From contig DBQG01000047.1 in NCBI GenBank assembly GCA_002305125.1, forward strand, positions 1-26,390: a stretch of DNA of 26,390 nt, given 5' to 3'. The notes beneath the pieces are model-generated. The model made no database searches. It saw nothing but the letters and a program-made list of their open reading frames with translations, and was not told the DNA's origin. This DNA is from Patescibacteria group bacterium UBA1400. Lineage in GTDB: Bacteria; Patescibacteriota; Microgenomatia; UBA1400. Positions 21,267-26,390 of the stretch are shown here, piece by piece. The position numbers and the translations under genes were made by a program. Numbering within the stretch: the first letter of the stretch is position 1; every line of letters begins with the position of its first letter.

Positions 21267-21592
21267 ATTGAAAATTAAATAAAGGCAATGACGCAGTGAA
21301 GTAGCTTCACTTAGGTGACAAAAGAGATGGGGCGGTTGGTGCAAGACCCCACGTACTAAAAGAAGCAAATTACCCTGCTTAGCTGTTCCAACAAAATTGG
21401 AAACGGGTGCACCCGTAATAGTGCTAGCATGTGTCACACTTGGAAACGGAGCATGTCAATAATAAGCTTTTATTGTCATCTGTTTACCCTGGGACTCCAG
21501 GGTTTTTTATTGGCTTGACAGTAAAAGAAAATTAAGGTGGTACCACGGAGTACTAGAAATAGTAACCGTCCTTTTTTAAGGACGGTTTTTTT
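21267..21592 (+). promoter_or_regulatory. T-box riboswitch, probably tyrosine-specific
   Basis: Stem I is well formed. GCAG (21293-21296) pairs with CTGC (21375-21378), and GCTTC (21304-21308) pairs with GAAGC (21362-21366). They enclose a specifier loop of TGAAGTA (5' strand, with the AGUA motif) and AAATTACC (3' strand). The loop contains UAC, a Tyr codon (21371-21373). The distal part has AGAGA, TGGGG/CCCCA and loop GGTTGGTGCAA, the conserved apical elements. Stem II hairpins follow (TTCCAA/TTGGAA; ACGGGT/ACCCGT). Stem III is ACCCTGG/CCAGGGT (21486-21503). The T-box AAGGTGGTACCACGG (21534-21548) has UGGU, able to pair with a tRNA ending ACCA. tyrS lies downstream, supporting Tyr. Uncharged tRNA-Tyr should favour antitermination. 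Confidence 0.93.
21564..21592 (+). terminator. T-box regulated terminator
   Basis: AACCGTCCTT (21564-21573), loop TTTT, AAGGACGGTT (21578-21587), T run to 21592. It competes with the antiterminator formed by the T-box sequence. Confidence 0.93.
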
Positions 21593-21699
21593 GTTTCTAA
21601 AATTTAATCTGAATTTTAAAAAATAAAATCTTTTTCTGTAAAAAAAAGCCTTTTAAGAAAATAAAGTCTTTTAAAAAGTCTTAAAAAAGGAGAAATAAG

Positions 21700-22770
21700 A
21701 TGAAACAACAAAGAATATTCTGGTTCCAAGATGGAGCTAAGTTTAAAACTAGTCCAGAAAATTGGTCTGCTCTGGACAACTTATCTTTAAGATTAATCAA
21801 TTTAATCGGCCATCCTGAGTTTGAACATGTGCTGGTGGACCCTTTAGTCTGTGCCGAAAAATTATTAGGCAACTTAAATTTACAGGCATTTACCTGCTTG
21901 TTGGATTTGACCGGTTTTTTTGCCAAAGAGGTTAGAAAAGGATTTCCACAATTAGCAACAACAGATGAACTAAAACTAAGCCGGTTAAGACTGGCCTCTT
22001 CAGCCAAATTAGACGGAGTTGGTCATCTCTTAACCCTATCACCAGCTCAAATTACTACGTTAAAACAACGACTTGATTTATCCAAATCTCTTATTATTGA
22101 TGATGTCGGCTGGTCAGGCAGAACAGCGGGGCAGATAGCAGAAATTTTAGGTCTTAATTTAAAAGAAACTACTTTTGGTTTCCTAATAACAAACAGGGGA
22201 GAGTTTGCTCCAGGAGTACCAGCTGCTACCAGTTTTTTAGAAAGATCAGGAGCCAGGGTAGTTAGCGGCGGAAGTGTTTTTTCCCCACAGGATGATGGTT
22301 TTCATTTGGAAGATTTTTTTGCCAATCCCTGGTTAACAGATCCTGAGGTTTTTGGAAAAATATGTCAAATACAGGAATTAAGAGAATCTTTAGGAGAAAC
22401 AAAAGACCAAACCGAAGGAAAAGAATTTGAGCTTAAAATCCAAGGCATCCTTAGAGAAAATCAACAACTTCTTTTTCCAAACATCATGACCACAGAAGAA
22501 GTAAAAAGCCTTCAGCGGGAAGGGCGGTTAATAGCCAGGGGTGGTTTACCTAAAAACTCTTTTTTTACTATTAACCCTCCCAATTGGCTTGCTCCTTCAT
22601 TTTCCAAAAGGGTTAAGGCAGAAATGCTATGGCAAAATCAGGTAGAAATTACCCAAACCTTAAGAGAACTGCATAGCTTAACTGAAGGTTTTTTGGAACC
22701 AAAAAGAGAACTATTAATCCCAACCCTGCCTGAAGGACAAGGTTTCTGGGGAGGAAAAGAAAGATTTTAA
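21700..22770 (+). CDS. phosphoribosyltransferase-like protein, first gene behind the Tyr T-box, tyrosine-free
   Basis: 356 residues. SLIIDDVGWSGRTAGQIAEIL (130-150) fits the PRPP-binding loop of type I phosphoribosyltransferases: hydrophobic strand, D134-D135, then SGRT (139-142). The N-terminal ~100 residues and the C-terminal ~150 do not match a family I know. The C-terminal part is helical and has a conserved-looking RGGLPKNSFFTINPPNW stretch. There is not a single Tyr in the protein, although Phe and Trp are frequent. SD AAAAAGGAG is 7 nt before the ATG. The next gene encodes a SLOG/LOG-like protein, a family in which some members cleave nucleoside monophosphates into base and ribose 5-phosphate. 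The pair may act on the same nucleotide; this is inference. Confidence 0.75.
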   Translation: MKQQRIFWFQDGAKFKTSPENWSALDNLSLRLINLIGHPEFEHVLVDPLVCAEKLLGNLNLQAFTCLLDLTGFFAKEVRKGFPQLATTDELKLSRLRLASSAKLDGVGHLLTLSPAQITTLKQRLDLSKSLIIDDVGWSGRTAGQIAEILGLNLKETTFGFLITNRGEFAPGVPAATSFLERSGARVVSGGSVFSPQDDGFHLEDFFANPWLTDPEVFGKICQIQELRESLGETKDQTEGKEFELKIQGILRENQQLLFPNIMTTEEVKSLQREGRLIARGGLPKNSFFTINPPNWLAPSFSKRVKAEMLWQNQVEITQTLRELHSLTEGFLEPKRELLIPTLPEGQGFWGGKERF

Positions 22771-22796
22771 AATTATTTAAGATTAAAAGGAGAAAA

Positions 22797-23345
22797 ATGG
22801 AAAAAAAAGTTAAAAACATTCAAATTGGCGTAATTGGCTCCATGATGGAACAAAAAGTTTCCCAGATTGCCATAAAAGCAGCTAAAAAAGTGGGTCAGGA
22901 AATAGCCAAACAAAAAGCCTGCCTGCTTTTTGGGTTTGAGCCTGATCAAAATTCTTTATCTTTGATAGCAGCTGAAAAAGCTGTTTCCGGCGGAGCAACA
23001 GCATTAGCTTTTTTAATAGAAAAGAGTAAAAAATTACCCGGCAGCTTTCCCTGCCTTAAAGTAGTTACGGGTCAATCAAGAGGCGGGGGTAGAGAGTTTG
23101 GGTTTATCTTAAGCACAGATGCTATAGTTGCCATTGGCGGCGGTTCAGGAACCTTAACAGAAATTGCCATAGCCTATCAGGCAGATATTCCCGTAGTTGC
23201 GGTTGCCAAAACAGGAGGTTGGAGCAATATGTTGGCAGGTAAATTTTTAGACAAAAGAAAAAGGGAAAAAATTTTCCTGGCTAACACCCCGGTTGCTGCA
23301 GTTAAATTAGCAATTAACTTAGCAAAAAGAAAACAGGGGAATTAA
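22797..23345 (+). CDS. SLOG superfamily protein (TIGR00725/LOG-like)
   Basis: 182 residues, a Rossmann-like fold. It begins with IQIGVIGSM and has GGATALAFL, TGQSRGGGREFGFILSTDAIVA and the hallmark AIGGGSGTLTEIAIA (112-126), corresponding to the PGGxGTxxE motif of LOG proteins. E122 is the likely catalytic acid, if the protein is an enzyme. LOG phosphoribohydrolases release a base from nucleoside 5'-monophosphates. TIGR00725-type relatives are often annotated 'possible lysine decarboxylase', which is misleading. SD AAAAGGAG precedes the ATG; the gap from the previous gene is 26 nt. Only one Tyr in 182 residues. Its function together with the phosphoribosyltransferase-like neighbour is unknown. 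Confidence 0.85.
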   Translation: MEKKVKNIQIGVIGSMMEQKVSQIAIKAAKKVGQEIAKQKACLLFGFEPDQNSLSLIAAEKAVSGGATALAFLIEKSKKLPGSFPCLKVVTGQSRGGGREFGFILSTDAIVAIGGGSGTLTEIAIAYQADIPVVAVAKTGGWSNMLAGKFLDKRKREKIFLANTPVAAVKLAINLAKRKQGN

Positions 23346-23410
23346 TTGATATTAAAAAATAAATTAGACAAAAGCAATTTTTTTTTCTAAAATCAAGAAA
23401 GGAATAAAAA

Positions 23411-24595
23411 ATGGATAAAATCTTAAACATTCTGGAAAAAAACGTTGAAAAAATTTACCCTTCCAAAAAAGCTTTGGAAAAAGCTTTGCGGTCCGGAAAA
23501 AAACTAAGACTCTACATTGGCGTTGACCCAACCGCTACCAGACTTCATTTGGGCCATACCATTGGCATCAGAAAACTTCAGGAGTTTGCTGACTTAGGAC
23601 ATGAAGCTATTTTTCTTTTTGGAGACGGTACTGTGCTGGTCGGAGATCCTTCGGAAAGAGCTACGGGCAGAAAACTAATCACTTCAAAAGAGGTGGCTGC
23701 CAATTCTAAAACCTGGAAACAGCAGGTAACTCCTTTTTTAAACTTTAAAAAAGTCAAGGAAAAGCATAATGCCGACTGGTTAACTAAACTCAGCCTTAAA
23801 GACATTATTAATATCGGTTCCAAGATTTCTGCCATTCAACTGTTTAAAAGAGATAACTTTCAGGAAAGACTTAAAAGAGGGGATACAGTCTTTTACCATG
23901 AAACTATGTACCCCTTACTTCAAGGTTATGATTCGGTTCATATGGATGTTGATTTGGAGATTGGCGGTACTGACCAAACCTTTAATATGCTTATAGGCAG
24001 AGAGTTGCAAAAAAAGTTTAGGAATAAAGAAAAGTTTGTCCTGACCACCAAAATGATTTTAGGAACAGATGGCAGTAAGATGAGCAAGACCAGCAATAAC
24101 TGCATCTGGCTAACAGATAAACCTGAAGATATGTACGCCAAGATAATGAGATTACAGGATGGTCTTATTCCCAGCTATTTTGAAGCTTTTACCAACATGG
24201 ACCCAAAACAAACAGAAAAAATTAAAAAAGGGCTGAAAAACCAAACCATAGATCCCATGCAAATCAAAAAAGAACTGGCAAAAAATATTACCGCTCAAGT
24301 TCATGGACAAGAAAAAGCCAACCAGGCCGAGAAGAACTTTGAACAAGTGATCCAACAGGGAAAAACCCCAGAAAAAATTCCCACCTTTCCTTTAGATAAG
24401 CTAAACAAACAGGAAAATATAATTGACCTGCTGGAAAAAACAAAACTGGCACCAAGTAGATCTGAAGCTAAAAGACTGGTAAAACAAAATGCCGTGGAAA
24501 TAAACAGTAAAAAAATAACTACTCTGGAAATAACACCTAAAAAAGGAGATGTTATAAGAGTAGGCAAAAGAAGGTGGGTAAAGATAGATGAGTGA
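23411..24595 (+). CDS. tyrS: tyrosine--tRNA ligase
   Basis: 394 residues, class I. YIGVDPTATRLHLGHT (35-50) contains the HIGH-type motif HLGH (46-49). The tyrosine and ATP pocket is seen at YHETMYPLLQGYDSVHMDVDLEIGGTDQ. The KMSKS-type loop is KMSKT (223-227), and an S4 RNA-binding domain lies at the C-terminus (about 335-394, LAPSRSEAKRLVKQNAVEIN onward). SD AAAGGA lies shortly before the ATG. It is the third gene of the T-box operon, so its expression should rise when tRNA-Tyr is uncharged. Its stop overlaps the next ATG. Confidence 0.97.
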   Translation: MDKILNILEKNVEKIYPSKKALEKALRSGKKLRLYIGVDPTATRLHLGHTIGIRKLQEFADLGHEAIFLFGDGTVLVGDPSERATGRKLITSKEVAANSKTWKQQVTPFLNFKKVKEKHNADWLTKLSLKDIINIGSKISAIQLFKRDNFQERLKRGDTVFYHETMYPLLQGYDSVHMDVDLEIGGTDQTFNMLIGRELQKKFRNKEKFVLTTKMILGTDGSKMSKTSNNCIWLTDKPEDMYAKIMRLQDGLIPSYFEAFTNMDPKQTEKIKKGLKNQTIDPMQIKKELAKNITAQVHGQEKANQAEKNFEQVIQQGKTPEKIPTFPLDKLNKQENIIDLLEKTKLAPSRSEAKRLVKQNAVEINSKKITTLEITPKKGDVIRVGKRRWVKIDE

Positions 24596-24977
24596 AGACA
24601 TTCCAAACATTCCACAACCAGAAATTTCTTATTCTAACGAAACTCTAATAGGAGCAAAACAGATAGCAAGCACGCTTATTTCCTGTAGGAATGCTTTAGA
24701 AGACGGAGAAGAAGCAGATACCTTTTTAAAACAAACAAGGCAAGAGTTATGTACTACTCAGGGAATACCGGAGCCATTAGTTATAGCCGTTACAACGAGA
24801 ATGATCGCAATGGAGTTTCTGAACCTGGCTGAAACTTGCCCTTTAAAAGGAGATAAAAGAACAGCATTATTATCAAGTATGCTTGTTAACCTTTCGACAA
24901 AATTTGGTTTAGATCCTGTAGAATTACTAACTGAAACAGAACGGTTAAAAGATATGGCGGCGGCAAAAACAAAATGA
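24588..24977 (+). CDS. unknown helical protein coupled to tyrS
   Basis: 129 residues; the ATG overlaps the end of tyrS by 8 nt. Mostly helical by appearance (AKQIASTLISCRNALEDGEEADTFLKQ; LVIAVTTRMIAMEFLNLAE), acidic, no membrane helix and no motif I recognise. It has one Tyr only. Its own stop overlaps the start of a 35-residue membrane peptide. Its place in the T-box operon suggests co-regulation with TyrS; the role is unknown. Confidence 0.75.
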   Translation: MSEDIPNIPQPEISYSNETLIGAKQIASTLISCRNALEDGEEADTFLKQTRQELCTTQGIPEPLVIAVTTRMIAMEFLNLAETCPLKGDKRTALLSSMLVNLSTKFGLDPVELLTETERLKDMAAAKTK

Positions 24978-25081
24978 AGAAAAAAACTAAAAAGCTTATT
25001 TTATCTATTATTGTTATTATTGCTTCCTTAGCTTTATTGCTGACTTCTATGTTGCCGGCTATAAGCTATTTTTTTGAATAA
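24974..25081 (+). CDS. 35-residue single-pass membrane peptide
   Basis: It begins with the basic stretch MKKKTKKL, followed by one hydrophobic helix (ILSIIVIIASLALLLTSML), and ends PAISYFFE. Start and stop of the two genes overlap as ATGA with the upstream 129-residue gene, which argues for a real, translationally coupled gene. The basic N-terminus should stay inside. No family recognised. Confidence 0.6.
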   Translation: MKKKTKKLILSIIVIIASLALLLTSMLPAISYFFE

Positions 25082-25134
25082 AAGAGCAATAAAAACACAA
25101 AGTCCTATAATATTTACTTTTATCTTTATTTATG

Positions 25135-25154
25135 TTAATATATGTATATATTAA
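25135..25154 (+). repeat. AT-rich palindrome, possible operator
   Basis: TTAATATAT (25135-25143) and ATATATTAA (25146-25154), perfect 9-bp arms around GT, 13 nt before ATG 25167. It could be a repressor site over the promoter of the next gene, or simply a chance palindrome in AT-rich DNA. Confidence 0.35.
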
Positions 25155-25166
25155 TTACATATATAA

Positions 25167-25385
25167 ATGCGTCCTGAATATTCTGTTTGTCAACAATGTG
25201 CCAAAGATAATGCTCAAGAGTTAGGGTTTAGTCCTTGTTTTGTTTCTGGAGCTCGCTGCATTGTTGAACTTCCTCCTCTTATTAAAGATCCTGGAGAAAT
25301 TGCTTCTGAACCCTTTGTGGCAGCAGGTTTTGATCCAGACTTTAAAGGCAGGAGAGGAAAAGTTTTTTCTCAGGCTTTGGTTTAA
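25167..25385 (+). CDS. small four-cysteine protein, possible zinc-binding
   Basis: 72 residues. Cys at 8, 11, 24 and 31 (VCQQCA, SPCFVSGARC) form a CxxC...C...C set that could bind one zinc. The rest is acidic and ends GRRGKVFSQALV. There is no SD; the upstream DNA is almost pure AT with a 20-nt palindrome, so a leaderless start is likely, though the -10 box (TTACAT at 25155-25160) is weak. It stands alone between the T-box operon and recG. No family recognised. Confidence 0.6.
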   Translation: MRPEYSVCQQCAKDNAQELGFSPCFVSGARCIVELPPLIKDPGEIASEPFVAAGFDPDFKGRRGKVFSQALV

Positions 25386-25422
25386 AAATTAACTTAAGTT
25401 TTATCTTTTCTCTTTTTTTTAT

Positions 25423-25428
25423 TAAAAT
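25423..25428 (+). promoter_or_regulatory. -10 box of recG, leaderless start
   Basis: TAAAAT ends 6 nt before ATG 25435, as for the genes at 79, 2755 and 11594. A weak TTTATC lies 17 nt upstream. Confidence 0.5.
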
Positions 25429-25434
25429 AGGGTA

Positions 25435-26390
25435 ATGGTAAAAGTAGGCTTAGATACTCCTGTTTCCGGTCTTTACATGGTGGGTAAGACTTATGCTTCC
25501 CGTCTGGGAAAGCTTGGTATTTCCACAGTCGAAGACTTACTGCATCATTATCCTTTCCGTTACAACAATTATTCAATTATTTCTTCTGCTTCTTCTGTTA
25601 ATACAGGTGAGGTGGTTACTATACAGGGACAAATTCTGGCTGCCCAGAATATCTACACTAAGTATGGAAAAAAGATTCAGAAAGCGGTTGTTGCTGACAG
25701 CTCAGGTCAAATAAATGCCATCTGGTTTAACCAGCCTTTTCTTGTTTCCTCTTTAAAGTCCGGAGCTTCCATTTCCTTATCTGGAAAAGTATCTTTTTTT
25801 GGAGGAAAAAAAAGCCTTATCTCCCCAGACTATGAAATTTTAAAAGACGGCAAACCTCCCTTGCATACCGGAAGATTGGTGCCTGTTTACCCGGAAACTT
25901 ATGGTGTTTCTTCCAAGTGGCTTCGTTCCCGGATTGGACCCCTGCTTGAACTACTGTCTTCACAAGTTCCTGACTGGCTGCCGGAAAAGTTTAAACAAAA
26001 GCATGATTTTGTTGATCTTTATCAGGCCTTAAAACAAATTCATTTTCCCCAAAACATGATTGTTCTTGACGAGGCTAAAAAACGTCTTGCCTATGATGAG
26101 CTTCTTTTACTCCAGCTTGAAGTCTTGGAACGCAAGAAAACCTGGGAAAAAACTAAATTAACCCATCCTTTTACCATTAATCAGGAAAAGATTTTAGATT
26201 TTATCTCTAATCTTCCCTTTACCCTAACCTCGGCTCAAAATCAGGCCCTAAAACAAATTCTAACCGATTTAACCAAGAAAGAGCCTATGAACAGGCTGCT
26301 TGAAGGCGATGTCGGTTCTGGTAAGACTGTGGTGGCTGCCATTGCTTTATACACTGCTTTTTTAAACGGCTTTCAATCTGCCTTAATGGC
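25435..26390 (+). CDS. recG: ATP-dependent DNA helicase RecG, 5' part (runs off the window)
   Basis: The first ~318 codons are present. The N-terminal wedge/OB region is recognisable from VGKTYASRLGKLGISTVEDLLHHYPFRY, then TGEVVTIQGQILAAQN and NAIWFNQPFL. The helicase part begins with LPFTLTSAQNQALKQI and Walker A GDVGSGKT (291-298). RecG remodels stalled forks and branched DNA. The start is chosen from the -10 box 6 nt upstream; no SD is seen. The remaining motor domain lies beyond 26390, so intactness cannot be judged. Confidence 0.95.
   Translation, partial: MVKVGLDTPVSGLYMVGKTYASRLGKLGISTVEDLLHHYPFRYNNYSIISSASSVNTGEVVTIQGQILAAQNIYTKYGKKIQKAVVADSSGQINAIWFNQPFLVSSLKSGASISLSGKVSFFGGKKSLISPDYEILKDGKPPLHTGRLVPVYPETYGVSSKWLRSRIGPLLELLSSQVPDWLPEKFKQKHDFVDLYQALKQIHFPQNMIVLDEAKKRLAYDELLLLQLEVLERKKTWEKTKLTHPFTINQEKILDFISNLPFTLTSAQNQALKQILTDLTKKEPMNRLLEGDVGSGKTVVAAIALYTAFLNGFQSALM

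Noticed and set aside
21195..21437. Minus-strand 80-codon frame
   Set aside because: It is the complement of the T-box RNA, whose conserved sequence explains the open frame.
1..26390. CRISPR array, insertion sequence, prophage or attachment site
   Set aside because: No regularly spaced repeats, transposase, integrase or terminal inverted repeats were seen; both tRNA regions lack an adjacent integrase.

Overview
The window looks like a chromosomal stretch of a Candidate Phyla Radiation (Patescibacteria) bacterium, most likely of the Microgenomates type. The evidence is low GC content with TGA used as an ordinary stop, compact house-keeping proteins (trigger factor without a PPIase domain, ThrRS without TGS, PheT without the EMAP-like domain), many short lineage-restricted proteins, and many genes whose -10 box lies only 6-9 nt before the ATG, implying leaderless mRNAs. 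The phylum call is an inference from gene content, not from a marker-gene tree.

Layout. 1-23 is the 3' end of a tRNA. 79-4320 holds a membrane-anchored protein, a DUF998-like membrane protein, a GT2 glycosyltransferase, a fused AP endonuclease IV / alkyladenine glycosylase, and a small unknown. 4447-7396 is a MacAB-type ABC export operon. 7504-9140 holds trigger factor and a lineage-type coiled-coil protein. 9146-12358 is the most unusual part: four short genes, each preceded by its own promoter, a 24-31 codon leader ORF and an intrinsic terminator of the CCTCCC/GGGAGG type. The leader ORF carries an RNA segment that can pair with the terminator's 5' arm. The leader peptides are rich in Ile (9191), mixed essential residues (9811), Phe (10244) and Thr (12020), the signature of ribosome-mediated transcription attenuation. 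The Phe leader precedes a small protein, a prephenate dehydratase-like protein and another small protein. The Thr leader precedes a small protein and then thrS-infC-rpmI-rplT-pheS-pheT (12404-18423). tRNA-Val(GAC) and a retropepsin-like aspartic protease gene lie between them.

18471-21131 (minus strand) encodes a class A penicillin-binding protein. Divergent from it, 21267-21592 is a full T-box riboswitch with a specifier loop containing UAC. It heads an operon of a phosphoribosyltransferase-like protein, a SLOG/LOG-like protein, TyrS, an unknown protein and a 35-residue membrane peptide. The window ends in the 5' part of recG.

A common theme links these regions. Genes directly behind an amino-acid sensor tend to lack the sensed residue: the 356-residue protein behind the Tyr T-box has no Tyr, the two small proteins behind the Phe leader have no Phe, and the small protein behind the Thr leader has no Thr. 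This suggests starvation-induced products that can be made while the inducing amino acid is missing. The composition is seen directly; the interpretation is inference.
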